Below, piece by piece: positions 7,328-16,700 of a stretch of 43,315 bases of DNA. The stretch covers positions 1 to 43,315 of the forward strand of contig JAHZKP010000060.1 of NCBI GenBank assembly GCA_022600345.1, in the 5' to 3' direction. Position 1 is the first letter of the stretch; each line of letters begins with the position of its first letter. The stretch comes from Alphaproteobacteria bacterium (GTDB taxonomy: Bacteria; Pseudomonadota; Alphaproteobacteria; Rhizobiales; Hyphomicrobiaceae). The position numbers and the translations under genes are program-made. Below the pieces are notes generated by a model. The model was not told where the DNA came from and did no database searches. It saw nothing but the letters and a program-made list of their open reading frames with translations.

Positions 7328-8236
7328 TCAACTAAACTTCTGCCCGGACATTCCGAAATCAGTCGGCACGATCATCCGCAGGCTGTCGCCGCCCAGCTCC
7401 ACAACAACCGGCGTCGTGCCCGCTTCGTCACCGTCGATTTGAACAGCAAGACCCGGCTCCGAAGTTTGGATTCTCTTGCACGGCACTGCGGCAACCCCGG
7501 GCAACCGGTGCTGCTGCCCAATGCCAAGCGCAATCAATTCAACCAGCCTGCCCAACCTTGAAGTCGCCTGAAACAGTACAGCGACCAGATGTTCGTTGGT
7601 GACGCAAACATCTGGAGCGATGATGAAGCCTCCTGCATAGCGGCTCGACTTCGCGACCACCGCCCAGCTTGCCCGATAGCGTTCTCCATCGACAAGGATG
7701 TCGAAGCTGCGCGGCTTTCGGGTAAGCGCCTTCAGAAGCGGCCAGACATAGGCAATCTTGCCAATACGGCGCTTCAATTCCATGTCGAGGCCGTTGATGA
7801 CCTCCCCGTCAAAACCGATGCCTGCCATCAAGAAGAACGGTTCATCGTTGGCGCGCACACCAGGGATTTCGACAACCGGCCCGTTCAACAGCATTTCGGC
7901 AACTTCGTGCGGCGTTGATGGCAATGGCAGTTCGCGAGCCAAAACGTTGCCCGTGCCTGCAGGTATGACGCCGACCGGAGCCCTGGTGTCCGCACCCAAA
8001 GCTTTCGCCAAGGCCCGCACCGTGCCGTCGCCGCCAGCAGCAATAACTGCATCGAAGCGGTCGAAGTGTACGATATTGGCCAGCGCTTGCTGGGGCAGGT
8101 TCTGGCCCAGCCCCCACAGCCGCAGCATCACGACTTCAGCGCCCCGCTCTTCCAACTCGCGAACGACCCGGCGGACGAGGCGGTGGCGGCGCAGACCCGC
8201 GACAGGGTTGTGCAAAAGCAGGAATCTTTGGCGCAT
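7328..8236 (-). CDS. Diacylglycerol kinase family lipid kinase
   Basis: 302 residues matching the DAGK catalytic family. It begins with LLHNPVAG, has the nucleotide-binding GGDGTV and PAGTGNVLARE motifs, GIGFDGEV, and ends with a beta-sandwich part containing QIDGDEAG. These enzymes phosphorylate diacylglycerol or related lipids at the membrane. It converges on agt with only 8 bases between the stop codons. Next to plcP and agt, the natural role is returning unused diacylglycerol to phosphatidic acid when phosphate is available again; this is inference. No strong ribosome site precedes the ATG, so the start is moderately secure. Confidence 0.9.
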   Translation of the reverse strand: MRQRFLLLHNPVAGLRRHRLVRRVVRELEERGAEVVMLRLWGLGQNLPQQALANIVHFDRFDAVIAAGGDGTVRALAKALGADTRAPVGVIPAGTGNVLARELPLPSTPHEVAEMLLNGPVVEIPGVRANDEPFFLMAGIGFDGEVINGLDMELKRRIGKIAYVWPLLKALTRKPRSFDILVDGERYRASWAVVAKSSRYAGGFIIAPDVCVTNEHLVAVLFQATSRLGRLVELIALGIGQQHRLPGVAAVPCKRIQTSEPGLAVQIDGDEAGTTPVVVELGGDSLRMIVPTDFGMSGQKFS

Positions 8237-8324
8237 GGGTCAATTACACTCACGGGGGGCGACGCGTGATACCAATTCATTGTAGGTCATGTCGCAAGTT
8301 TAAAGGCGGGAATCAGAGGACAGC

Positions 8325-9191
8325 ATGAACATCGCACAAACAATTAACGCGGCAGGCACCTTCGCAGAAAGCATGATGGCGTGGGCGACCGTGGCGCTTC
8401 CCAATGTTGTCGCGGCCTGTTTGATCCTGGCGTTTGGATGGTGGATCAGCTCACGCCTGGACCGCACATTCGCCCGGCTCCTGGAACGACAAGGTGCCGT
8501 CGATCCGACGCTTCGCTCGGTCCTCACCAAGCTGGCGCGTTACGTCATCATGATCGTATGCATCATTGCGGCGTTGAGCCAGCTTGGCGTCGAGACCACC
8601 AGTGCACTTGCCGCACTGGGTGCAATCGGCCTGGCGGTCGGGCTGGCGTTGCAGAAAACGCTGTCCAACATCGCTGCCGGCGTCATGCTGTTGTGGCTGC
8701 GCCCATTCAGCATCGGCGACTATATCGAATCCAACGACAGTGCCGGCACGGTCGAAGAAATCGGATTATTCGCGACAACGCTGACGACGGTTGAAGGCAT
8801 CTACGTTTTCGTGCCCAACTCGGAGTTATGGAACAAGAAGATTGCCAACTACTCAAAGAAGTCCAAGCGCATGATCCGCGAGACTTTCACCATCTCGTAT
8901 GACGACGACATTCAACAGGCACGCGATATCCTGTTAAGCTTGGTTGACGCCGATGTGCGCATCGACGACACGCCCGAGCCGACCGTGAATTTGAAGGAAC
9001 TGGCCGATAGCGCGGTCGCCTTGGAGCTGCGCGCCTGGACCAATTCGTCGGGCTTCCTCACCACCCGCTCAGATGTTGTCGAAAAGGCTAAAGCCTCCCT
9101 GGAAACAGCGGGCCTTTCCATCCCCTATCCGCAACAGGACGTTCACATCCATCAAGTCGAGTACGACGACGACGAGAAAAGCGCAGCTTGA
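8325..9191 (+). CDS. mscS: Small-conductance mechanosensitive channel, MscS family
   Basis: 288 residues, close to the 286 of E. coli MscS. Three membrane helices occupy roughly residues 20-115. The pore helix is typical (LAALGAIGLAVGLALQKTL) and is followed by SNIAAGVMLLWLRPFSIGDYIE and the cytoplasmic beta domain with VFVPNSELW. The channel opens under membrane tension and releases solutes during osmotic downshock. AGAGGA lies upstream of the ATG. The following DUF2878 gene begins about 50 bases later on the same strand, and a BCCT transporter gene lies beyond it, so the three may together serve osmotic adaptation. Confidence 0.95.
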   Translation: MNIAQTINAAGTFAESMMAWATVALPNVVAACLILAFGWWISSRLDRTFARLLERQGAVDPTLRSVLTKLARYVIMIVCIIAALSQLGVETTSALAALGAIGLAVGLALQKTLSNIAAGVMLLWLRPFSIGDYIESNDSAGTVEEIGLFATTLTTVEGIYVFVPNSELWNKKIANYSKKSKRMIRETFTISYDDDIQQARDILLSLVDADVRIDDTPEPTVNLKELADSAVALELRAWTNSSGFLTTRSDVVEKAKASLETAGLSIPYPQQDVHIHQVEYDDDEKSAA

Positions 9192-9244
9192 CGCGGACCA
9201 CATAGACGTTCCGTTGAAACGTGATGAGGGAATAGACAGCCGCT

Positions 9245-9781
9245 ATGAGCAATCGCCCCAATACGAGGGACGTCATCGTCAACGTCGTTGCCTTCCAGGC
9301 AGCTTGGCTAGCCCTCGTCATCGGTGCTGCGAACGGCTTTGCACTCGCAGGCCAGGTGGTGGCGGTTCTGGCGATTGCGCTGCATCTGATGGTTTCGCCC
9401 AATCCCACTGCTCAGGCCAAGCTGATCGTGGCTGCAGCTCTCCTCGGGCTAATCAATGAAAGCGTTATCCTCAGCAGTGGCTTTGTGAGTTACGCCTCGC
9501 CTTCGGGGATTGCGTGGCTGCCACCAGCCTGGCTGATCGCCTTGTGGCCGGTGTTTGCAACGTCGATCAACGTCGCTTGTCGGCCAGCGCGAGGCTGGAC
9601 GATAGCTGCAATCTTTTTCGGCCTCCTCGTAGCTCCCATTGGTTACATTGTCGGGGCCAATCTGGGAGCCATGAGTTTTTCCCAACCACAACTCAATGGC
9701 CTGGCCGCCATCGGCCTGGCCTGGGCTGTTTCGCTACCGGTGCTGTTGGTTCTCGCGCGCCGATGGGATGGATGGCGCTAG
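9245..9781 (+). CDS. DUF2878-like integral membrane protein
   Basis: 178 residues, mostly hydrophobic, with about five to six membrane helices. The pattern (NVVAFQAAWLALVIGAA, ALHLMVSP, then a Trp-rich middle at WLPPAWLIALWPVFATSIN) resembles the DUF2878 family, whose function is unknown. It follows mscS by about 50 bases in the same direction and converges on the BCCT gene with only 5 bases between stops. The assignment is from remembered pattern similarity, not a search. Confidence 0.7.
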   Translation: MSNRPNTRDVIVNVVAFQAAWLALVIGAANGFALAGQVVAVLAIALHLMVSPNPTAQAKLIVAAALLGLINESVILSSGFVSYASPSGIAWLPPAWLIALWPVFATSINVACRPARGWTIAAIFFGLLVAPIGYIVGANLGAMSFSQPQLNGLAAIGLAWAVSLPVLLVLARRWDGWR

Positions 9782-9786
9782 CCGCA

Positions 9787-11394
9787 TCATCCACCAGCAG
9801 CGTTGTTCGCTTTGAGCAACCGGTGTTCGGCGCTCAGGCCCAAATATGTGGCAACGCACATCAACAACAACACCAGCGTAAACGGCAAACCCGTCGCGAT
9901 TGCCGCTGCCTGTAGCGAGGCAAGCCCCCCGCCCAGCATCAGCGCGATGGCAACCAGCCCTTCGAAGACCGCCCAGAAAACGCGTTGGCCAACAGGCGGT
10001 TCCAGCTTGCCGCCAGCGGTAATGGTATCGATCACAAGCGAGCCCGAATCCGATGACGTGACGAAGAACACCACGACGAGAACAATGCCGACAAACGACA
10101 AGACGCTAGCCATCGGCAATAGTTCCAACATCTTGAACAGCGATAGTTCGGGCTGCCACTTGGTCACTGTTTCAGCGACGCCCGTATAACCGGTATCGAT
10201 CAGTTGCACGAGCGCAGTGCCGCCAAACGTCGTCATCCACAACACAGAAACGAGCGTCGGAATGATCAACACGCAAGTGACGAACTCCCGAACCGTGCGC
10301 CCCCGCGACACCCGCGCGATGAACATGCCAACGAACGGCGACCAGGAGATCCACCACGCCCAATAAAACGTCGTCCAGCCGTGCAGGAACACTTCATCGC
10401 GACCCACCGGGTTCGACAGCGGAACGATGCGCCACAGGTAGCTTCCCAGATTGTCGAAGAAGCCGGTAAGAATTGCGATCGTCGGTCCGGCGATAATGAC
10501 GAACACCAACAGCGCGAACGCGATCGTCATGTTGATTTCCGACAACCGCTTCACGCCGCCATCTAGCCCGGCCATCACCGACACGGTCGCCATTGCGGTA
10601 ATGCAGCCGATCAGGATCACCTTGTTGATGTCGGTTGCCGGAATGCCGAACAGATAGTTCATGCCCGCCAGCGCCTGTTCCGCCCCAAAGCCAAGCGAGG
10701 TCGCCAGCCCGAACAGAGTCGCGAACACCGCCAGGATATCGATGACGTGCCCGAACCAGCCCCATACCCGCTCACCGAAGATCGGATAGAACACCGAGCG
10801 GATGGTCAGCGGCAGGCCGCGGTTATAGGAGAAGAACGCCAGCGACAGCCCGACGATCGCATAGATCGCCCACGGGTGCAGACCCCAATGGAAGATGGTC
10901 GCAGCCATCGCCACATCCCGCGCCAACTCGGTATTCTCAGGGGCAACGAACAGCGGCGGTTTCTGGAAGTGGGCGACGGGTTCAAAGACGCCAAAGAACA
11001 TCAGGCCGATGCCCATTCCCGCTGCAAACAGCATGGCAAGCCAACCCGTGAACGAGAATTCGGGCGTTGCGTCCTGACCGCCCAAACGAATGTTGCCGAA
11101 CTTCGAGACCGCCAGAAACAGCGCGAATAACACGAAGATGTTGCCAGCCGAAATGAACAGCCAGTCGAACGTCGAGGTAACCCCGGTGCGCAGACCCTGG
11201 AAGAACGACTTGGTTTCAGCGGGCATCGCCAGCGAGACGGCAACGAAAGCAACGATGATGAGGGCCGAGACGAAGAACACCGGGTTATGGATATCGAAGC
11301 CCCACACCTCGACGTTATCCTGGCCCACCTCGTAATCGGTATCGAAGGTCACCGCCTGGGGATTGTCGTCGCTGGTCGCTGTCGGATCGCTCAT
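9787..11394 (-). CDS. BCCT family transporter (betaine/carnitine/choline)
   Basis: 535 residues with about twelve membrane helices. The substrate and ion site segment reads AAGMGIGLMFFGVFEP, and the family signature is FYWAWWISWSPFVGMFIARVSRGRT (segment around 10300-10380), containing the Trp box that binds trimethylammonium groups. Glycine at the GMGI position suits sodium-coupled members such as BetP rather than the exchanger CaiT. The likely role is uptake of glycine betaine or a related compatible solute. The ATG at 11394 is preferred because AAGAGG precedes it; an upstream in-frame ATG at 11436 would add 14 residues. A long acidic N-terminus precedes the first helix. Confidence 0.94.
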   Translation of the reverse strand: MSDPTATSDDNPQAVTFDTDYEVGQDNVEVWGFDIHNPVFFVSALIIVAFVAVSLAMPAETKSFFQGLRTGVTSTFDWLFISAGNIFVLFALFLAVSKFGNIRLGGQDATPEFSFTGWLAMLFAAGMGIGLMFFGVFEPVAHFQKPPLFVAPENTELARDVAMAATIFHWGLHPWAIYAIVGLSLAFFSYNRGLPLTIRSVFYPIFGERVWGWFGHVIDILAVFATLFGLATSLGFGAEQALAGMNYLFGIPATDINKVILIGCITAMATVSVMAGLDGGVKRLSEINMTIAFALLVFVIIAGPTIAILTGFFDNLGSYLWRIVPLSNPVGRDEVFLHGWTTFYWAWWISWSPFVGMFIARVSRGRTVREFVTCVLIIPTLVSVLWMTTFGGTALVQLIDTGYTGVAETVTKWQPELSLFKMLELLPMASVLSFVGIVLVVVFFVTSSDSGSLVIDTITAGGKLEPPVGQRVFWAVFEGLVAIALMLGGGLASLQAAAIATGLPFTLVLLLMCVATYLGLSAEHRLLKANNAAGG

Positions 11395-11838
11395 GTCAGG
11401 TGGCCTCTTGTCAACGGTTGGCATTCGAGGCCGCAACGTCGGCTATTTGGTCCGATGACGCAAGGGTGGGCGGCAAGCGGGGCGGTTACCAAGAAACTGA
11501 CGACCCATCGTTTGGCCCAGGAATTGAATTTTCACCACCAACGTCATGGCCGCGCAGGCAGCCATCCACGCAAGATGCGGGAATAGTTGAAGGTTTCAAC
11601 ATTCGCGAGGTGTGAAAGAAGGGCCGGATCTGGCGGCATCAAGGAGGGCTACTGGAGGTTACTTGAGGCTTGCGTGGATCCCGTTCTTCAACGGGATGAC
11701 GGGTGGTGGTTGGAGCCCAACTTGGCCAACTTCGGTCGGCCTATCACTACCGGACAGCAGTGTGACAAGCACCGGGATGACAGATGGTGGGTGAGGCCAG
11801 CGGGGTGGCTCGTTGCTGCTGAAGCGTTCGGCGCGGCG
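11395..11838. other. Intergenic region with REP-like hairpin
   Basis: These 444 bases between the BCCT gene and the DUF255 gene contain no gene that I can support. A hairpin at 11678-11697 pairs ATCCCGTT with AACGGGAT around CTTC. It lies in sequence of the GTGGATCCCG...CGGGATGACG type that recurs in alphaproteobacterial spacers. A second CGGGATGACA occurs near 11775. Confidence 0.5.
11678..11697. repeat. REP-like hairpin
   Basis: The 8-base arms ATCCCGTT and AACGGGAT are perfectly complementary around a CTTC tetraloop. There is no T-run after it on either strand, so it is more like a dispersed palindromic repeat than a terminator. Confidence 0.55.
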
Positions 11839-14106
11839 CTATCGGGAAATGGCGGGCAGCAGAAGCTCAGCGGATTCGGGTTCCAGGCACAGGCTATCGG
11901 AACAGGCTTGCAGGCTGAGGGTGAGCCGCTGCGCTGTAGTGGGCTTTGCGGACAACTGCGATGCCGGGACTTCTATAGCGACGGTGCCTTCATAAAGGTC
12001 GAGCGGTTGGGGATGGAAGCCGAGTTTGCGCTTGATGGCTGTTGGGTAATCGATCGCACCGGTGTTGTTGCTATCCGCGTTGCTGACCTTCACCACGGTC
12101 GGGATGAGAAAATCCTCAGTGGGTTTGTTGGCGTTGATGTGCCAGCCGGGGGCCAGCTTGAGGATCACGCGGGCCGACTTTCCATCCTTGCTGCGTTCCG
12201 CTGAAATTCGCACCGCTCCCTTTCCGAGTGACTGGCGGCTTCCCACTTCGCCACGCTCATGAATGTCGGCGGCGACAAGTGTCGAAGCCATCGCCATCGG
12301 TGTGCGGCGCGCCAGGCCGCCAAGTGCGGCCGCCAATCCATCTGCCGCATGCCCCCATCGCGGATTCTGATCGCGGCGCGTCAACAACGAGAACAGTTCG
12401 AGGGCTGCGGCATTGCCAGCCTGCAGGTCGCCGTCGTCGTATTGCTTGGTGCGAACAAAGCCGGTTTCACCCTTGGTCAGATAGAAATCCCCGCTGTCGG
12501 GATCGGCAAAGGTGTCAATAATGATGGATGCCGACTTCTTCGCCAGATCGCGCCATTTCTCTTCAGCGGTGGCGTCATACAAAGCGACCGCTGCCAGTCC
12601 CGTCAGCGCGTGATCAGCTTGGCTTGCAGCAAGGCCAGTCGTACCCTCGAAATAGGCGCGCTGCATATCCACTGTTCCAGCGCCCAGCCTTTTCACCAAC
12701 AATGTCATGGCTTGTTGGGCGGCCTGCAAATAGCGCGGCTCATCGAGCACAACGGACGCTTCCGTGAGCGTGCGGATCATCGCGGCGTTCCAGTTTGCGA
12801 TCACTTTGTCGTCGCGGCGCAAGGCCGGACGCTCTATGCGAACCGCACGCAGTTTTGCCAGCACGCCCTCGACCTTTTCGTTGAAGGCTTTTTGCTCAAG
12901 CCCCGCATCGCGGGCAAGTTCGTCAAGCGGGGCAACGAACCGCAGGGTGTTCATATGCTCATGATTGCCGTCCTTGGTAACGCCGAAGACTTGGGCTGCG
13001 AACGGAGCATCGCCCCCCAGCGCCTTATCGAAATCTTCCTTTGACCACAGATAGAAAAGCCCTTCCTTGCCATCGGTTTCGGCATCGAAGGCGGAAGCGA
13101 ATCCGCCTTCTGAAGTGGTCATGTCACGAAGAACGAAATCGAAAGTTTTCCGCGCCGCCTCGGCATATTTCTGGCGGCCGGTCAGTTGGTAGGCCTGGAT
13201 CAACAAGCGTCCGATCTGGGCTTGATTGTAGAGCATCTTTTCAAAGTGGGGCACAGCCCAGGCGTTGTCGGTGGCATAGCGATGGAAGCCGCCAGCAACG
13301 TGATCGTTGATGCCGCCGCGAATGATGTTGTCCAGCGTCAATTCAAACGCATCAAGCGCCACGGCGTCAGAATCGCGAATGGCACGATGATAAAGGAAGC
13401 TCAACAGTTGTTCGCGTGGAAACTTGGGCGCTGTTCCCGTACCGCCGTTGAACGCATCGAAACCTGACAGTACCGTCAAGCTGGCCCGCGTCAGAAGCTC
13501 CGGCGTGATTTTCACAGCCGCCTGCTTCCGGCTCATGACACGGGAAATCAGCGAAGCAACGCGCGTGGCATCGGCGCGCAAAGCTTTTTCCTCGCCTTTC
13601 CAGGTACTGGCGATCTGGCCCAATAGCTGCGTGAATTCGGCTTCAGGCGCGTAGGTCAATGCGAAGAACGGCTTGAGATCCGGCGTCAGGAAAACCGAGT
13701 TCGGCCAGCCGCCCCGCTGGGTGATCAATTCGGTGGCGATCATGTAAGTCGCATCGACATCGGGGCGCCGCTCCCGATCGACTTTGACCGAGATGAAGTC
13801 GGCATTCAGGAGCTTTCCAACCGCTTCCTTTTCGAAGCTCTCGCGCTTCATGACGTGACACCAGAAACAGGTCGAATAACCCACCGACAAGAAGATCGGC
13901 TTGTTTTCCTTCTTTGCGCGCTCGAAAGCTTCCTTGCCCCAGGGATACCACTCGACAGGATTGTCAGCATGCTGGCGCAAGTAGGGAGAGGCCTCGCTTG
14001 CCAGGCGATATCCTCCGCCAGGCCGGCTCTGTTCGGTCGTGTCTTTGGCATCGGCAAGAGATGCGGCCGCCAGGGAAATCGCAATAACGGATAGAAGAAC
14101 GCGCAT
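11839..14106 (-). CDS. Secreted DUF255/thioredoxin protein with C-terminal DsbD-alpha-like domain
   Basis: 755 residues. It starts with a signal peptide ([19 protein letters not shown]). The DUF255 thioredoxin-like domain follows ([17 protein letters not shown], redox motif C80-F-W-C83-H-V-M). Next comes a long helical (alpha/alpha)6 region typical of the YyaL/SPATA20 family ([30 protein letters not shown]). The last ~130 residues resemble the periplasmic N-terminal domain of DsbD ([12 protein letters not shown], then CSDSLCLEP). Most family members are cytoplasmic and lack the last part. Here export plus the DsbD-like module suggests a periplasmic thiol-disulfide role, but the reaction is unknown. 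The start at 14106 was chosen because it opens the signal peptide. Confidence 0.88.
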   Translation of the reverse strand: MRVLLSVIAISLAAASLADAKDTTEQSRPGGGYRLASEASPYLRQHADNPVEWYPWGKEAFERAKKENKPIFLSVGYSTCFWCHVMKRESFEKEAVGKLLNADFISVKVDRERRPDVDATYMIATELITQRGGWPNSVFLTPDLKPFFALTYAPEAEFTQLLGQIASTWKGEEKALRADATRVASLISRVMSRKQAAVKITPELLTRASLTVLSGFDAFNGGTGTAPKFPREQLLSFLYHRAIRDSDAVALDAFELTLDNIIRGGINDHVAGGFHRYATDNAWAVPHFEKMLYNQAQIGRLLIQAYQLTGRQKYAEAARKTFDFVLRDMTTSEGGFASAFDAETDGKEGLFYLWSKEDFDKALGGDAPFAAQVFGVTKDGNHEHMNTLRFVAPLDELARDAGLEQKAFNEKVEGVLAKLRAVRIERPALRRDDKVIANWNAAMIRTLTEASVVLDEPRYLQAAQQAMTLLVKRLGAGTVDMQRAYFEGTTGLAASQADHALTGLAAVALYDATAEEKWRDLAKKSASIIIDTFADPDSGDFYLTKGETGFVRTKQYDDGDLQAGNAAALELFSLLTRRDQNPRWGHAADGLAAALGGLARRTPMAMASTLVAADIHERGEVGSRQSLGKGAVRISAERSKDGKSARVILKLAPGWHINANKPTEDFLIPTVVKVSNADSNNTGAIDYPTAIKRKLGFHPQPLDLYEGTVAIEVPASQLSAKPTTAQRLTLSLQACSDSLCLEPESAELLLPAISR

Positions 14107-14254
14107 TGATGGGGTCCGGTGCTGAAACGGGCTGGGTCGGGCATTCGTGAATCGTTGCCGGCACCCTAGAGCGCGCGTCCACACAACGGCTATCAAATCC
14201 GGCCGATCTCAACGGCTTGTGAAAATGCGTGATCTCACCAACCAATCGCAAGTC

Positions 14255-15250
14255 TCAGAATTCGACTTCCAAGCTCCACTTCAGTGTCTGGTCGGGGGTG
14301 TTGTCGTTAAGCCCAAACAACATCCCCACACCCAGCGTCACCTCGACCTCGTCTTCATCACTGTCGTCGCTGTCCTCTCCGTCGGCAATTGCAGTCGTCG
14401 CGCCTGCAGTTGAAGACCGCGAACCGGGAGAAAACGAGTAGTAGATGATCGGACCGGCGCGATGCTGATCGTGATCGCCAAAAGCTTCGCGCTCGTCGCC
14501 AGGGGTTCCGCTATTGCCCAGCCGGTCGAACGTGCCATAGCCCTCCAGCGTAAACATCCAGCTCTCGTTCACCTGGTAGGAAACCTGGGTGGCGTAGGCC
14601 AGATCCCATTTTTCATCGCGTTCAGGCACCGGACCGCTTGTGTCGCCATTTCCGAAGTGATGAACCAGAAGCAGATTTCCAACCGCCCCCCACGGACCAA
14701 ACCTGGCTTCGACAATCGGACCGAAGACGATGGAATTGAGATCGTCCCCGCCACCGACCGGTGCTTCGAATTCCGCCAGTGCACCAAATCCGATGCCGCC
14801 TGGTTCAGGAACACGGGAGAAAATAGCGACCACCTCGACGGCGACCTCATCCAGCTTCAGATCCGCGAAGGAATTCGCCAGCGCAAGGTCGTCGACCTCC
14901 TCCAGGCGCTCTTTCTCATATTCGACCCCCAGCCGCATCCTCAGGAAATTCGTGACGCTGGCTTCCATCTCAAGGGCGTGCCGCTGGTGGGCGACCGAGT
15001 TGTCATCCAGGATCGGCTCGTCGTCGCCGCGTGCAATTTTTCGCCCGGGCTGCCCCCATGAGTGAGCATTCTGGCTTTGAAATTCCATTTTGCCGGGCTC
15101 GGCTTCCAGATCCTTTAGTTCGAATTGCCCGATCGCGGGACCTGCTGCAACCTCAACTGAAGCACAAACAAACACGAGCGCAGCCAATAACTGGCGCCCG
15201 CCCTGCAAACGGCGGCACGGTCGGTGATCGTCGGCATGCGGCTTGATCAT
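14255..15250 (-). CDS. Putative outer-membrane beta-barrel protein
   Basis: 331 residues. A basic start and hydrophobic stretch (LLAALVFVCASVEVAAG) form a signal peptide. The rest has alternating polar/hydrophobic strands with aromatic ends (WGAVGNLLLVHHF, WMFTLEGYGTF, AGPIIYYSFSP) and the final residue is Phe (KWSLEVEF), a hallmark of BAM-inserted barrels. A strongly acidic loop (DGEDSDDSDEDEVEV) sits just before the last strands. I do not recognise a named family; a general porin or a phenol-pathway-type barrel are possibilities. The ATG at 15250 has GGGGGAAG directly upstream. The frame extends 16 codons further but without a signal. Confidence 0.75.
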   Translation of the reverse strand: MIKPHADDHRPCRRLQGGRQLLAALVFVCASVEVAAGPAIGQFELKDLEAEPGKMEFQSQNAHSWGQPGRKIARGDDEPILDDNSVAHQRHALEMEASVTNFLRMRLGVEYEKERLEEVDDLALANSFADLKLDEVAVEVVAIFSRVPEPGGIGFGALAEFEAPVGGGDDLNSIVFGPIVEARFGPWGAVGNLLLVHHFGNGDTSGPVPERDEKWDLAYATQVSYQVNESWMFTLEGYGTFDRLGNSGTPGDEREAFGDHDQHRAGPIIYYSFSPGSRSSTAGATTAIADGEDSDDSDEDEVEVTLGVGMLFGLNDNTPDQTLKWSLEVEF

Positions 15251-15589
15251 CACTTCCCCCAAAGGCGAGCCCGTTGTGGCGCGGACAGACATGCGCATTC
15301 GGACTGCTCATTATTCATTCAAGGCAGTATGCACCCTGCTGAAAGTTCGGGAATACACAGCAACGCAGGCCGGGAAGATTTCCTTATGGCCGCGATGTGT
15401 CTTTGTCACAGTCACAGTTGCCCCAACGCACCGAAATCAGGGCGGAACAAAGGCGGCAACGCGGCGGAACAAAGGCTCGCAAAGCCCTGTAAACATTCAG
15501 CTTAACGCCGGCCACTAAGTGCGTGACAGCCGTCGAATTTCGATGTTACGAAGAAGACGGGGAGGGGTTTCTCAAGAGGGGGAACCCAG
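15251..15589. other. Divergent intergenic region with a direct repeat
   Basis: 339 bases between the barrel gene (leftward) and the first bactofilin (rightward), presumably holding both promoters. GGCGGAACAAAGGC occurs twice, at 15441-15454 and 15463-15476, with a 22-base pitch (two helical turns), which could be a regulator site. No gene was recognised. Confidence 0.4.
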
Positions 15590-16156
15590 ATGTTTTCACG
15601 CCAATCAAGCTCAACGAAAGCCACACCGCAGGTCCTGCAACCAGAACCAAGCCTTGAACAGCTCACACCGCCGCCACTGAAGCCCGAACCTATCGCCACT
15701 ATTGAGGTGCCCGATGCGACTGAGGTTCCTCGCGAGCCTCCGCATGAATCCGTTATCGGCCCGGACCTGAAAATTCTGGGCGGAGGCCTCCGCCTCATTT
15801 CGGAAGGCAACCTGACGGTCGACGGTGTCGTCGAAGGCGATGTCATGGGAGCCAACGTCACCATCGGCAAGCACGGCCAGGTCAACGGGCTGGTGCACGG
15901 AGAGACCGTCTCAATCCAGGGCCATGTCCTTGGCATGGTGCGCGCGGTCGACGTTTCATTGAAAACCGGAGCGAACGTCGAAGCTGAAGTCCATCACAAC
16001 ACTCTCAGTCTTGAGCTTGGCGCCAATTTCGAGGGCCGGTCGCGACGCTACATGGAGCGCAGCGATCTCGTTCCCGATCTCAACAATGCCGCATCCGAGA
16101 GCGATGGGGCCTCAGATACAGCCATCGCAAGCGGACCGGTGCCTTTGACGTCCTGA
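15590..16156 (+). CDS. Bactofilin (polymer-forming cytoskeletal protein), first copy
   Basis: 188 residues. A Pro-rich disordered N-terminus of about 55 residues is followed by the bactofilin beta-helix: repeating short strands such as LTVDGVVEGDVMGANVTIG and VNGLVHGETVSIQGHVLG, ending at FEGRSRRYM. A disordered tail closes the protein. Bactofilins self-assemble without nucleotide into filaments that position cell-wall enzymes or shape stalks and poles. A very strong ribosome site (GAGGGGGAA) precedes the ATG. A second bactofilin follows 163 bases downstream on the same strand; both copies share the FEGRSRRY end, so they may co-polymerise. Confidence 0.93.
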   Translation: MFSRQSSSTKATPQVLQPEPSLEQLTPPPLKPEPIATIEVPDATEVPREPPHESVIGPDLKILGGGLRLISEGNLTVDGVVEGDVMGANVTIGKHGQVNGLVHGETVSIQGHVLGMVRAVDVSLKTGANVEAEVHHNTLSLELGANFEGRSRRYMERSDLVPDLNNAASESDGASDTAIASGPVPLTS

Positions 16157-16319
16157 GACGCCGCTGCACATCATGTGCTGTCGGGTCGCCATACAGTCAT
16201 CGTGGTTGGGTATCGCACCTCACCCGTCGGAAGACTCTGAGTGGCGCCCCCCCCCAAGTCCTGCAATGCAAACCGCAATACAAACGTTACGCGTAGAGTA
16301 GAGTTGAGTAACCAGTCCA

Positions 16320-16700
16320 ATGAATAAGAAACAGGTTTTGGAGGACGCGCTTCCCTTGCCCGGCCCGACCACGACAGTGTTTGGGGCCCATGTCGACATT
16401 GAGGGAGACGTATTTATCGACGGCGACGTCATGCTGATCGGTCGCATCAGCGGGTCTCTGAGATGCAAGCGGTTCGTCCTCGACCGGGAGGGCGAACTCG
16501 AAGGAACGCTGGTCGCGGACTCAGCAGCAATCTGGGGCAATGTCAGCGCTGAAATGTACGCCCCTGTCATCGAGCTGCACGCCGGCTGTGCCGTCGAGGG
16601 AGCGGCCTACCACGAGGAATTCATTCTCGACCGGGAAGCCTATTTCGAGGGCAGATCAAGGCGCTACAGTAATCCTCAGGCGATGGCCCCGGCCGCCTGA
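16320..16700 (+). CDS. Bactofilin, second copy (short)
   Basis: 126 residues with nearly the whole length being the beta-helix core: TTVFGAHVDIEGDVFIDGDV, MLIGRISGSLRCKRFVL, EGELEGTLVADSAAIWGNV, and closing with YFEGRSRRYSN. It has only a short N-terminal tail compared with its upstream neighbour. The ribosome site is weak, which may mean translation lower than that of the first copy. The pair probably arose by an old duplication, as the cores are clearly diverged. Confidence 0.92.
   Translation: MNKKQVLEDALPLPGPTTTVFGAHVDIEGDVFIDGDVMLIGRISGSLRCKRFVLDREGELEGTLVADSAAIWGNVSAEMYAPVIELHAGCAVEGAAYHEEFILDREAYFEGRSRRYSNPQAMAPAA

Noticed and set aside
11587-12204. A 205-residue open frame on the plus strand
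   Set aside because: It overlaps the 3' end of the well-supported DUF255-DsbD gene on the other strand and has no recognisable domain.
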